Of a stretch of DNA of 64,000 nt, positions 14,178 to 21,758 are shown piece by piece. The first letter of the stretch is position 1. Each line of letters begins with the position of its first letter. The notes beneath the pieces were generated by a model. That model was not told the origin of the DNA. It saw only the letters and a list, made by a program, of their open reading frames with translations, and ran no database searches. The position numbers and the translations under genes were made by a program. Source of the DNA: Aphodoplasma sp045626925 (lineage in GTDB: Bacteria; Bacillota; Clostridia; UBA1381; UMGS1253). The DNA is taken from the NCBI GenBank assembly GCA_045626925.1, contig JAZUQZ010000027.1, positions 1 through 64,000 of the forward strand, given 5' to 3'.

Positions 14178-15353
14178 TTATGCCAGGCTATTTAAAACAT
14201 CCACAACGCTATCGCCAACGGTATATACTCTGGGCATACGCTTTCCCACAATACACACTATTTCATAGTTGATGGTCCCCATTTGTGTCGCAAGCTCGGT
14301 AGCGCTTATACACTCGTCGCCATCCTTGCCAATAATTGTCACAACATCATCTACATTTATATTATCTGCATTTGTTGCGTCAATCATACATTGGTCCATA
14401 CAAATTCTTCCCACAACGGAAAGTTTTTTTCCATTATGTAACATAGACGCTTTTTTTGCAAGCAATCTTGAATAGCCATCTGCATATCCAATCGGTATCG
14501 TCGCAAGCGTTACAGGCGTATTTGTAATATACTCCTTGCCATAGCTTACGCCAATTTTTTCTTCGATATTTTTTACAAATGTCACACGCGCCTTTATGCT
14601 CATCGCTCCCTCAAGTGCAATTTTGCCCTCTGTGCGCGGCGATGGATGAAGCCCGTACAAAACTATGCCCGGACGCACCATATCAAGATGCATATGCGGA
14701 TACAAAACAATTGCCGCACTGTTGCATATGTGTCTTTTGCCGATATGAACGCCGCTTTGCATCAAAGCGTCACAAATCTTCATAAAGCGCTCATACTGCA
14801 TAAAGGTATATTCATCTTCGTCTTCATCAGCGCAAGAAAGATGCGTAAAAATTCCATCAATTTCTATATTTGGAAGGCTTGCAATTTTTTTAATTTCTTC
14901 AATCGTAGCCGATGCATTTTTTTCATCACAAACAAAACCAAGTCTGCTCATTCCGGTATCGAGCTTTATATGAATTTTTGCTGTGGTATTCTTTTTTTGT
15001 GCTGCATCGGACATAGCCTTTGCCATGTCATACGAAGAAACAGTCGGCATAACATTGTATTCAATAAGCTCATCACAAAACTCACGATTTGTATTGCCCA
15101 AAATCAAAATCGGCACATCAAAACCAAGTCTGCGCAATTGTTTTGCTTCATCAAGCATTGCAACTGCAAACGCATCGGCACCATTTTCAAGCAATGTTTT
15201 CGCGATTTGAAAAACACCGTGCCCATATGCATCTGCCTTTATAACTGCCATAATTTTTGCGTTTTTGCTCGTTATTTTTCTTATATTTTTAAAATTTGAT
15301 GCAATTGCATCAAGGCTTATCTGTACCCATGCGCGCTGTGTATTGCTATCCAT
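14178..15353 (-). CDS. alr: Alanine racemase
   Basis: 391 residues. PLP-dependent racemase making D-Ala for peptidoglycan. AVIKADAYGHG holds the PLP lysine (about residue 39); SYGKEY holds the catalytic tyrosine; MVRPGIVLYGLHPS and GRICMDQCMID complete the fold. Start: ATG 15353 with AGAGGG; an upstream ATG overlapping the nnr stop (ATGA) would add 24 residues but has no good ribosome binding site. Confidence 0.95.
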   Translation of the reverse strand: MDSNTQRAWVQISLDAIASNFKNIRKITSKNAKIMAVIKADAYGHGVFQIAKTLLENGADAFAVAMLDEAKQLRRLGFDVPILILGNTNREFCDELIEYNVMPTVSSYDMAKAMSDAAQKKNTTAKIHIKLDTGMSRLGFVCDEKNASATIEEIKKIASLPNIEIDGIFTHLSCADEDEDEYTFMQYERFMKICDALMQSGVHIGKRHICNSAAIVLYPHMHLDMVRPGIVLYGLHPSPRTEGKIALEGAMSIKARVTFVKNIEEKIGVSYGKEYITNTPVTLATIPIGYADGYSRLLAKKASMLHNGKKLSVVGRICMDQCMIDATNADNINVDDVVTIIGKDGDECISATELATQMGTINYEIVCIVGKRMPRVYTVGDSVVDVLNSLA

Positions 15354-15421
15354 TATATTCCCTCTTTTGTCTGAATTTATTAGTTTTTTATCAAACTGGT
15401 TTGTAAAAAATGTTTTATAAA

Positions 15422-16960
15422 TCATTTTTCTTTATAAATCTTACAAAATGCATCCGGCAACATATCAAGTATATCACCTGCCACCATTGATGTCATACCA
15501 AACTTTTGTTTTGCCATATCACCTGCAAGAGCGTGTATATATACTGCGCACGCCGATGCAACATCGGCTTTTTCGTTGCTATGCAAAAGCGACGCAATTA
15601 CACCACAGAGCACATCACCACTGCCACCCGTTGCCATACCTTGGTTTCCGGCGCTGTTATTTATATATGCTTTTGTGCCACTTGCTATAACAGTATATGC
15701 CCCCTTCAGTACGACTGTGATATCGTATTTGTTTGCAAAGTCTTTTGCACACTTTATCGCATTTTTTTCGACATATTCCGGACTTTGCAAAATAAGTCGT
15801 CCCATCTCGGCATGATGCGGTGTAATTATCACATTTGCATTTGTGTTTTCAAGCACACTGGTATCAAGCGAAAGTGCATACAACGCATCTGCATCTATAA
15901 TAATATTTTTGTCATAGTTTTTAAGACATTCCCGCAAAATATATGTCACACTTTCATCGCGTCCTATGCCCGGTCCAATAACAAGTGTGTCGCACTTTTG
16001 TGCAAAAGCTAAGATTTCATCAATTGCATCTTTTGATATAATACCGTTTTCTTGTTCACATAGCACGATGCTCATCGCCTCTGTAACCTTTTTTTCAAAA
16101 ATTTCATTTATTCCCACAGGCAAGCCGACAGTTACAAGCCCTGCACCACTTTTAAGCGCTGCGCCTGCACTCATACACACAGCACCGCTCATCCCTCGGC
16201 TACCACCTACTATAAACGCCTTGCCACAGTTTCCCTTGTGGCTGTTTCTCTTGCGCTCGGCCATATTAGTACTTACAAAATTGAGCCCAATCGTTTCATC
16301 TGCTTCATATTTGTTTATAACTGCAGGAGGTATGCCAATATCAGCTATGCATACCTCGCCACAAAATCCGGCAGCAGGAAACATCAATTGGGCGGGCTTG
16401 TAGCCTGTAAAGGTTACTGTTTTATCAGCACAAACTGCACAGGCGCACTCCCCTGTATCGGCACATACGCCGCTTGGCACATCAACTGATAATACATACG
16501 CATCCGACTCATTTATAAGCCGTACAAGCTGCTCATCGCTTTGTGACAACGGCGCCCTAAAGCCGAATCCATAAAGTGCATCCACAATAATATCAGACGA
16601 TTTCGCATATTCAGTTATTTTTTCAAAATCACTTATAATATCGATTGAAAGTTTTTTTGCAATTTCATAGTTTGTTTTGCAATCGCCAAAAAGTTTTGAT
16701 ACATCATCAATAAATGCGATTTTTACACTTTCAAAAATGCCAAGAAGCTGCCTTGCCAATGCAAAACCATCACCGCCATTATTTCCTCTTCCGCAAACGA
16801 TAAGCGCACGATTTTTATTTATATTTTCAAGCTTTATAATCTCATTTTTTATTGCAAGCGCTGCATTTTCCATAAGAAGAATGCCTTCTATGCCGTATTC
16901 TTCAATAGTTTCTTTATCAATGCGTCGCATCTGGTCAGCGCTGTAAACCTTCACGCTCAT
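15422..16960 (-). CDS. nnr: Bifunctional NAD(P)H-hydrate epimerase / ADP-dependent dehydratase
   Basis: 512 residues, fused form. N-terminal YjeF epimerase (to about 210) with MENAALAI, GRGNNGGDGFALARQL and VDVPSGVCADTG; C-terminal ribokinase-like dehydratase with GSRGMSGAV, ITPHHAEMGRL and the catalytic NQGMATGGSGDVL. Repairs hydrated NADH/NADPH. TGATG overlap with the acpS stop. A GTG two codons in has better spacing to AGGGG and could be the true start. Confidence 0.95.
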   Translation of the reverse strand: MSVKVYSADQMRRIDKETIEEYGIEGILLMENAALAIKNEIIKLENINKNRALIVCGRGNNGGDGFALARQLLGIFESVKIAFIDDVSKLFGDCKTNYEIAKKLSIDIISDFEKITEYAKSSDIIVDALYGFGFRAPLSQSDEQLVRLINESDAYVLSVDVPSGVCADTGECACAVCADKTVTFTGYKPAQLMFPAAGFCGEVCIADIGIPPAVINKYEADETIGLNFVSTNMAERKRNSHKGNCGKAFIVGGSRGMSGAVCMSAGAALKSGAGLVTVGLPVGINEIFEKKVTEAMSIVLCEQENGIISKDAIDEILAFAQKCDTLVIGPGIGRDESVTYILRECLKNYDKNIIIDADALYALSLDTSVLENTNANVIITPHHAEMGRLILQSPEYVEKNAIKCAKDFANKYDITVVLKGAYTVIASGTKAYINNSAGNQGMATGGSGDVLCGVIASLLHSNEKADVASACAVYIHALAGDMAKQKFGMTSMVAGDILDMLPDAFCKIYKEK

Positions 16961-17334
16961 CACCCCTCTAATATAACAAACGCAACTGCGTCACTGTCTG
17001 TGTTTGACAATGTAAGATGTATATTTGATACGCCACGCTCTTCTAGAAGCTTTTTCGCCTTTCCGCAAAGTGATACATACGGCTTCCCAAGCTCATCGCG
17101 AAGCACTTCAACCTCGCACAACGAAAACCCGCGCACCCCCATGCCAAGCGCCTTTGAAAAAGCCTCTTTTGCTGCAAAGTTATTTGCCACACTCGGTATC
17201 ATATTAGCCTTTTTCTTTAAAAATTCTCTTTCACTTATTCCAAAGTATTCGTCTAAAAAGCGCGGATTTTGGCACGCATTTTCTATTCTTTCAATTTTTA
17301 CAATATCTGTTCCGATTCCAATTATCACAAGCAT
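16960..17334 (-). CDS. acpS: Holo-[acyl-carrier-protein] synthase
   Basis: 124 residues. Transfers 4'-phosphopantetheine from CoA to ACP. IIGIGTDIVKIERIE with the Mg-binding Asp, and NNFAAKEAFSKALGMGVRG with the catalytic Glu-Ala-Phe-x-Lys; C-terminal NIHLTLSNTDSDAVAFVI. Start not certain (ATG 17334 or a GTG three codons in). Heads the acpS-nnr-alr-ndoAI-ndoA series with overlapping or close genes. Confidence 0.93.
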   Translation of the reverse strand: MLVIIGIGTDIVKIERIENACQNPRFLDEYFGISEREFLKKKANMIPSVANNFAAKEAFSKALGMGVRGFSLCEVEVLRDELGKPYVSLCGKAKKLLEERGVSNIHLTLSNTDSDAVAFVILEG

Positions 17335-17356
17335 CACAGCCTATCAAATTTGATAT

Positions 17357-17893
17357 TTATTCATCAAGTAAAAATACATTTCGCGGATTAAAAAACTTTA
17401 TAGCCTCAATAAGCTTATCCGTCGGCTCAAAATACAAGCGTACCCTGTCCCCATTTTGTAAAAAATCGGCAAAATACAATTTTTGATTATGCATATTAGC
17501 CGCCATATAATAATACTTTTTCATGTCCGATACATCAAGATATTGCTCTTTAAAGCGTTCATTATACGCAGGCGCACATATTGTAAACTCGCGCACCTTT
17601 ACGCTCAAAACATGGACGCGTCTGCGTTTTGAATATATTGTATCAATATCAAGCTCGCCGTTTGTAAAAGAATACTCGTGCTCAACATTTTGCCTTGATA
17701 TTACGATATACACTCCGTACCAGATTATTGCCACAACGAAAATCCATAATAAAAACATAAGCTTTGGCGTAATCGTTATCAAAAATCCTACAACTATACA
17801 CAAAGCAATCGCCAAAATAATAACGCCAAGAATTTTTAATCTATCCTTAGCCGTCTTTTTCTTTGAAATCATACATTCTATAAAAGTGTCCAT
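17357..17893 (-). CDS. Membrane protein of the DUF6106 type
   Basis: 178 residues: short N-terminal cytoplasmic part beginning MDTFIECMISKKKTAKD, two adjacent membrane segments (about 20-62), and a soluble C-terminal domain of about 110 residues with alternating beta strands (EYSFTNGELDIDTIY, VHVLSVKVREFTICAP, NVFLLDE). The start motif and layout match a widespread uncharacterised Clostridia family that I believe is DUF6106. Ribosome binding site GGAGGGC. Ends 22 bases before acpS. Confidence 0.75.
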   Translation of the reverse strand: MDTFIECMISKKKTAKDRLKILGVIILAIALCIVVGFLITITPKLMFLLWIFVVAIIWYGVYIVISRQNVEHEYSFTNGELDIDTIYSKRRRVHVLSVKVREFTICAPAYNERFKEQYLDVSDMKKYYYMAANMHNQKLYFADFLQNGDRVRLYFEPTDKLIEAIKFFNPRNVFLLDE

Positions 17894-17960
17894 TTTTTGC
17901 CCTCCGAAAACACATTTCTACCCCTTTTATTTTATCATACAAAATTTTCAATTACAAGGG

Positions 17961-17989
17961 TTGACAAAGCAAAAAAAATATTATATACT
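17961..17989 (+). promoter_or_regulatory. Promoter of tRNA-Leu
   Basis: TTGACA (17961-17966), 17-base spacer, TATACT (17984-17989), 14 bases before the tRNA 5' end. Confidence 0.85.
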
Positions 17990-18003
17990 TATACTCGTTG
18001 TTT

Positions 18004-18087
18004 GCGAGTGTGCTGGAATCGGCAGACAGGCACGTTTGAGGGGCGTGTGCTTATGGCGTATGGGTTCAAGTCCCATCACTCGCACCA
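18004..18087 (+). tRNA. tRNA-Leu, anticodon GAG
   Basis: 84 nt class II tRNA with a long variable arm. Acceptor GCGAGTG/CACTCGC, discriminator A, encoded CCA. Anticodon stem CACGT/GCGTG around TTGAGGG-type loop gives GAG (reads CUU/CUC). T arm GGGTTCAAGTCCC. It marks the left border of the restriction-modification island. Confidence 0.95.
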
Positions 18088-18088
18088 A

Positions 18089-18128
18089 AAAAGAACGATT
18101 ATTGTGATACAATAGTCGTTCTTTTTTT
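18089..18128 (+). terminator. Terminator of tRNA-Leu
   Basis: Stem AAGAACGA..TATTGT/ACAATA..TCGTTCTT with T7 following, directly after the CCA end. Confidence 0.85.
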
Positions 18129-18196
18129 GCCCTTAAAACCTAGAGTTTACGAGGCTTTCAGCATTTTATGGTTTTTTCGAGATATCTATAAAATAT

Positions 18197-18235
18197 GCCG
18201 CAAGGATGATTTTTAATTCCTTACGGCTTTTTTCT
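18197..18235 (+). terminator. Orphan terminator-like hairpin
   Basis: GCCG.AAGGA paired with TCCTT.CGGC followed by TTTTTTC. No gene on the plus strand ends here other than the already terminated tRNA. Confidence 0.6.
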
Positions 18236-18284
18236 TTTTCTGTTAAAGTAATCGTTCATTTTTAACAAAAGGGGTTCGATATAT

Positions 18285-18310
18285 ACTTATTGTATGTAGA
18301 CTTATGGTAT
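18285..18310 (+). promoter_or_regulatory. Candidate C-box operator of the controller gene
   Basis: Two direct copies of ACTTATnGTAT (18285-18295 and 18300-18310), 15 bases apart, 40-65 bases before the controller ATG. Type II controller proteins are known to bind paired C-boxes at their own promoter; assignment here is by position and spacing only. Confidence 0.5.
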
Positions 18311-18349
18311 TCATTTTGCTAATATATAAACAAATGGAGGAATGTAATT

Positions 18350-18559
18350 ATGGATATTGTAAAAGTATTTGGAGCTAACTTAAAAAAGTATCGTACTGCC
18401 ATGGAAATATCTCAAGAAGCTTTTGCCGAAAAGTGCGGAATGCATCGTACATATATTAGTGCAATTGAATGTTATCGTAGGAGCATTTCGCTAGAAAACA
18501 TTCAACGAATTGCAGATGCACTTGAAATTGAAACCTATAAATTATTTTTGGAGAAATAA
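18350..18559 (+). CDS. XRE-type helix-turn-helix regulator, restriction-modification controller (C protein) like
   Basis: 69 residues, one lambda-repressor-like HTH domain: FGANLKKYRTAMEISQEAFA, CGMHRTYISAIECYRRS as recognition helix region, ISLENIQRIADALEI. Size and sequence type match C proteins that time endonuclease expression in type II systems. GGAGG upstream. Only two bases separate it from the nuclease-like gene at 18562, forming an operon. Confidence 0.88.
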   Translation: MDIVKVFGANLKKYRTAMEISQEAFAEKCGMHRTYISAIECYRRSISLENIQRIADALEIETYKLFLEK

Positions 18560-18561
18560 GT

Positions 18562-19410
18562 ATGGAACACAGAGATAGAGCAAGTGGTTGGAAACACGCT
18601 AAACTTTCAGGACATTCAAACGAAGCACTCGTAAAGAAATTATTGGATACTGACAAAGCATATCTGCAATCTTTGCTTGACAGAATGGGATACGGCAATG
18701 AAGTTGTTGTAGAAACATCTATTGGCGGTCTGCACGAGACAAATGTCCCGAGTATTATTGGAAATAAAACAAAATCTAAAACTGACCTTAAGATTAAGTG
18801 TCAAAGCGGAAGAGAAATCAACATTTCCATAAAGAAAAGTTTGGGCGGACAAGTTTATTTTGTTCGTGCTGGTTTGTTTATTGAAGTATTTGAAAAACAA
18901 TTTGGTAAGAAAATACCCAATGATGTTGTAAGGGCAATTGAACTGTTTTGGGCAGCCGCGGAAGATGCACCTGAAATAATAGAAGATTATGCAGATAAAA
19001 ATGACGAAAAATCATATAATCTGCAAATTCGACACAAAAGTCTAAATGCAACTACATTAAAAATCTACGACTCATCACTATATGACGCCTTGTTGAACTG
19101 GTTCAAGAACAATGCTTATGAATTGACAAAAATCTCGTTCACAATGGGGGCGGCTCGAGATAAAAGCGAATGGTCTGAATTTGTATGGTACATAAATCTT
19201 CTTGGCGAGAATGATATTGATGAAATTTTCCATATAGATGATATTTGTAATGCTGTATACGATGTAGCAGATACCGAAACTTTTTATGGAAGTAGTAATG
19301 GAGGTACAACAATTCAGTTGCCTTTCGGATTTGTTCAATGGCATCAGGCACAGTTGCAGTTCCATCACAATTATGATAAAGTATATAATTTGTTGAAGGG
19401 GGAATTATAA
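18562..19410 (+). CDS. Putative type II restriction endonuclease subunit A (PD-(D/E)xK-like)
   Basis: 282 residues, no known name recognised. A PD-(D/E)xK core is plausible: Glu21 in an early helix, KSKTDLKIKC with Asp75, then a strand INISIKKSLGGQ with Ser89-x-Lys91 in place of D/E-x-K, followed by helix GLFIEVFEKQFG. Family knowledge: restriction nucleases often show TD...xxKK GGQ patterns. Gene is cotranscribed with the controller and overlaps the next gene by one base (TAATG). Could be a specificity or regulatory partner of the 218-residue protein instead of the nuclease itself. Confidence 0.65.
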   Translation: MEHRDRASGWKHAKLSGHSNEALVKKLLDTDKAYLQSLLDRMGYGNEVVVETSIGGLHETNVPSIIGNKTKSKTDLKIKCQSGREINISIKKSLGGQVYFVRAGLFIEVFEKQFGKKIPNDVVRAIELFWAAAEDAPEIIEDYADKNDEKSYNLQIRHKSLNATTLKIYDSSLYDALLNWFKNNAYELTKISFTMGAARDKSEWSEFVWYINLLGENDIDEIFHIDDICNAVYDVADTETFYGSSNGGTTIQLPFGFVQWHQAQLQFHHNYDKVYNLLKGEL

Positions 19411-20066
19411 TGGGCGCATTTACAGGTTCACAAAATTTTTTCAACTACCCTCTTACGGATGTGGCACGCAGATTGAGATATTCTCAAGATAATTTGCTAA
19501 TTTTAGAGGGAGACATCCAATCACTTCAAAATTTATTTCCAGAAACATATAGAAACATTATGTCTTGCCAACATCATAGAGATCATCGAACGCCATTGGA
19601 ATATGCTCAAGATTTAGTTGCATCTTGGTTAGTTGAAGATAGTTTTCTTGATGTTCTCAATAGCAATGGTCTGCATGCTACCCTTGATGGTGCAGACCGT
19701 AATAGAAGAATCCTTGCAAATGTTAGAACATCTGCTTCAAGTGACTTTATTGTTTCATATAATGGTTGCTCAAGAAAACTAGAATTGATGAATGACTACA
19801 CTGGCTACTGGGCGCGAACAGGTTTGCTAGATTTGAGGGATAGTAAATACCAAAGTTTATCTACAGAACAATCATTATTCCTTGCTGTGTCCACCATGAC
19901 AAGAGAGTTCGCATTATTTGATTTCCGTGAAACAATATCTGCTCGTTTCATTCAATCACACATTCCTTATGGTAGAAAACCTGCTTATCAAATTGGGATT
20001 ACTGGCGATATGATGAATGAGGCAACCTCATATAATATTACAGAAACAATTAAACTCCATTTGTAA
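19410..20066 (+). CDS. Putative type II restriction endonuclease subunit B (PD-(D/E)xK-like)
   Basis: 218 residues. TPLEYAQDLVASWLVEDSF (helix with Glu76), LHATLDGADRNR, SASSDFIVSYNG (Asp112), RKLELMNDYTGYW (Glu125) and LRDSKYQSL (Lys146) give a nuclease-type pattern, with Met at the usual Lys of ExK and Lys146 as a possible stand-in. I believe this LELMNDYTGYW/LRDxKY pattern occurs in restriction enzymes but cannot name the prototype. GGGGGAATTATA before ATG, stop-start overlap TAATG with subunit A implies stoichiometric synthesis. Convergent with the cytosine methyltransferase. Confidence 0.65.
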   Translation: MGAFTGSQNFFNYPLTDVARRLRYSQDNLLILEGDIQSLQNLFPETYRNIMSCQHHRDHRTPLEYAQDLVASWLVEDSFLDVLNSNGLHATLDGADRNRRILANVRTSASSDFIVSYNGCSRKLELMNDYTGYWARTGLLDLRDSKYQSLSTEQSLFLAVSTMTREFALFDFRETISARFIQSHIPYGRKPAYQIGITGDMMNEATSYNITETIKLHL

Positions 20067-20097
20067 AAGAGAGGTTGGCAATCCAACCTCTCTTTTA
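20067..20097. terminator. Bidirectional terminator between nuclease genes and methyltransferase
   Basis: GAGAGGTTGG/CCAACCTCTC perfect ten-base stem with loop CAAT, A run on one side and T run on the other. Confidence 0.9.
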
Positions 20098-20103
20098 TTT
20101 GTG

Positions 20104-21174
20104 TTATTCCATCGCTTTTAACATTTGCTTTGCAATCGCAGTTGAAAGCAAAGGTGGAACAGCATTGCCAATTTCCAACCTTTTCATTCCATCGGAACCA
20201 TAAAATTTGTAATCATCAGGAAAGCTTTGTAACCTAGCACCTTCACGTATTGACATTGCCCTAGAATCTCTTGGATGAATACAACGAGAAGATGAAGGAC
20301 AAGCAAAGTTTCTTGTTATTGTAGTAGAAGGTTTTTCCCACCACAACTTTGCATAGGTATTTCCATATCCACTTTTAGGGCGGATTTCTTCGGGCAAATC
20401 ATCCTTGGATTGTCCGTCTTTTAAGGTTTCCATAATTCGCACAAGGTGTTCTCCGTTTTTTGGAGCACTATGTTCTTCAACAATATCAGTAGCGTTTTTT
20501 CTAACAAACTGAAGAAATTCATTTGCTGCATCACTTGCATAATTGGATTTCTTCTCACCACTTTTTAATGCCGGCAAATCGCCAATAGCATCTTTCAAAG
20601 TAACATAGGGTTTTAACTTTCCCCCGTGAGTAGGTTCAGGATAAGCAAAGTTGTTCTCTCCCTTAAACCCAACAAGAATTACCCTTTCTCTGTGTTGAGG
20701 TACACCAAAGTTTACAGCATCCAACACTTGATATTTTAACTTGTATCCTAAATCTTCAAACTCTGCTTGGACTTGCTTGAAAAGATTTCCCTTATCCATG
20801 CTTAAAATGCCTACAACATTTTCAAACACGAAAGCCTTGGGCTGTAAGATTTTAAGAACTCTTTTATATTGCATAAACAAATTGGCTCTGTCGTCCATTT
20901 GTCTTTTGCCAAGAGTTGAATAAGACTGACAAGGTGGACCTCCAACAACTATATCAATCTTATTACCGCCTAATGCTTTTTTTAGAACCTCTTCAGTTAA
21001 ACTGTTGATGTCACAATTTAACATATTTACATCAGGATGATTAAGTTTGTATGCAATAGAAATATCCTTTTCAATTTCATTTGCTGCAATAATGTTGAAT
21101 TTTGAAAGTTTAGAAAAGCCATAACTTAGTCCACCGACGCCAGCAAACAAGTCAATAATATTATATTTTTTCAT
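20104..21174 (-). CDS. DNA (cytosine-5)-methyltransferase of a type II system
   Basis: 356 residues from ATG 21174 (GGAGGGCAAC). All m5C motifs in order: DLFAGVGGLS (I, SAM binding), VVGGPPCQSYSTLG (IV, catalytic Cys82), FENVVGI (VI), FGVPQHRERVILVG (VIII), variable target-recognition region about 190-280, ARLQSFPDD (IX) and EIGNAVPPLL (X). Self-protecting partner of the converging nuclease genes. Start overlaps the end of the small gene at 21161-21409 by 14 bases, so they are coupled. Target sequence cannot be read from the protein. Confidence 0.95.
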   Translation of the reverse strand: MKKYNIIDLFAGVGGLSYGFSKLSKFNIIAANEIEKDISIAYKLNHPDVNMLNCDINSLTEEVLKKALGGNKIDIVVGGPPCQSYSTLGKRQMDDRANLFMQYKRVLKILQPKAFVFENVVGILSMDKGNLFKQVQAEFEDLGYKLKYQVLDAVNFGVPQHRERVILVGFKGENNFAYPEPTHGGKLKPYVTLKDAIGDLPALKSGEKKSNYASDAANEFLQFVRKNATDIVEEHSAPKNGEHLVRIMETLKDGQSKDDLPEEIRPKSGYGNTYAKLWWEKPSTTITRNFACPSSSRCIHPRDSRAMSIREGARLQSFPDDYKFYGSDGMKRLEIGNAVPPLLSTAIAKQMLKAME

Positions 21175-21409
21175 GTTGCCCTCCAAATTCAAACCAAAGA
21201 TTACAAGCCCTTCTCAATTGCGATTTTATAAACATAGATTTTTCAGAAAACTCTTTATTAGAATTCAGCTTTTTAAGTGTTGAACCTCCAAACTCATTAA
21301 TATTTAACATTTTGCATATACGCTTGCATCTAGAAACAACATCTTTCGCAGCGCGTTGGCTTAATTTTTTCTCACTCAACAGCCAATTCAGAAAATCATC
21401 GTAATTCAT
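21161..21409 (-). CDS. Small helical protein coupled to the methyltransferase
   Basis: 82 residues from ATG 21409 behind CGGAGG. Not recognised as a named family. Helical, basic: DDFLNWLLSEKKLSQRAAKD, VVSRCKRICKML, FIKSQLRRACNLWFEF. The layout resembles the N-terminal SAM-like core-binding domain of tyrosine recombinases, but no catalytic domain follows. Its last 14 bases overlap the methyltransferase start. It is the first gene after the minus-strand promoter, so it may regulate or assist the system. Confidence 0.75.
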   Translation of the reverse strand: MNYDDFLNWLLSEKKLSQRAAKDVVSRCKRICKMLNINEFGGSTLKKLNSNKEFSEKSMFIKSQLRRACNLWFEFGGQHEKI

Positions 21410-21436
21410 ATATACCTCCGAGATTGTTATGATAAA

Positions 21437-21465
21437 ATTATAGCACAAAATTACGTCAACGTCAA
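21437..21465 (-). promoter_or_regulatory. Promoter of the small gene-methyltransferase operon
   Basis: Minus strand TTGACG (21465-21460), 17-base spacer, TATAAT (21442-21437). The -35 hexamer is tandemly repeated (GTTGACGTTGACG), the second copy entering the spacer; this may be a regulator site. Confidence 0.7.
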
Positions 21466-21480
21466 CATAAAAAACAAAAC

Positions 21481-21508
21481 GGTGGTCACTTTTTCAAAAT
21501 GGTGGTCA
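21481..21508 (+). repeat. Paired GGTGGTCA direct repeats
   Basis: GGTGGTCA at 21481-21488 and 21501-21508, exactly 20 bases apart, each followed by an A/T-rich stretch. Multiple short terminal repeats of this kind are found at ends of IS21-family elements, so this may be an IS relic; no transposase remains. Confidence 0.4.
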
Positions 21509-21567
21509 AAAAATCATATTGAAACAAGAGTTGATGTTTGTATCAAAATATGCATTCTTACCCAGAA

Positions 21568-21608
21568 AAGATGTTTGTAACCGTATGTTACAAACATCTT
21601 TTTTATTT
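21568..21608 (+). terminator. Orphan strong terminator
   Basis: Perfect 14-base stem AAGATGTTTGTAAC/GTTACAAACATCTT with loop CGTAT and a following T run on the plus strand. No plus-strand gene precedes it within the island flank. Confidence 0.7.
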
Positions 21609-21723
21609 TTCTATTTAACTTGTTCCAATACCACCTCAAACATTTCGTGCCAACTATCCTTCCAATCAAATTCAAGTAAAAAGTATATATCCAATATTTA
21701 ATCCACAGCCTAATGTAAATAAA

Positions 21724-21757
21724 AAATATCCGCAGACATTAAAGTCTGCGGATATTT
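21724..21757. terminator. Terminator of spoIVB (bidirectional)
   Basis: AAATATCCGCAGAC/GTCTGCGGATATTT perfect stem, loop ATTAAA, ending one base before the spoIVB stop; flanked by A and T runs. Confidence 0.85.
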
Positions 21758-21758
21758 T

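Larger units (their letters stand above)
18129..18349 (+). other. Gene-free left flank of the restriction-modification island
   Basis: 221 bases without a supported gene. It contains an orphan hairpin with T run (GCCGCAAGGA/TCCTTACGGC then TTTTTT, about 18197-18235) that ends no visible gene, and at its right end the controller-gene promoter region with paired repeats. The orphan terminator suggests a remnant of an earlier insertion. No repeat of the tRNA 3' end was found at the right side of the island. Confidence 0.5.
21410..21758. other. Gene-free right flank of the restriction-modification island
   Basis: 349 bases without a supported gene. It holds the methyltransferase operon promoter (21437-21465), two GGTGGTCA repeats (21481, 21501), an orphan strong terminator (21568-21608), a low-complexity stretch with nothing recognisable (about 21610-21720) and the spoIVB terminator (21724-21757). 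The short frame at 21519-21701 has no ribosome binding site and crosses the terminator. Confidence 0.6.

Noticed and set aside
21519..21701. 60-codon plus-strand frame in the island flank
   Set aside because: No ribosome binding site, runs through a strong terminator, no family resemblance.
18004..21758. tRNA-Leu as integration site with a duplicated 3' end
   Set aside because: No second copy of the tRNA 3' sequence was found before spoIVB, and no integrase gene is present.
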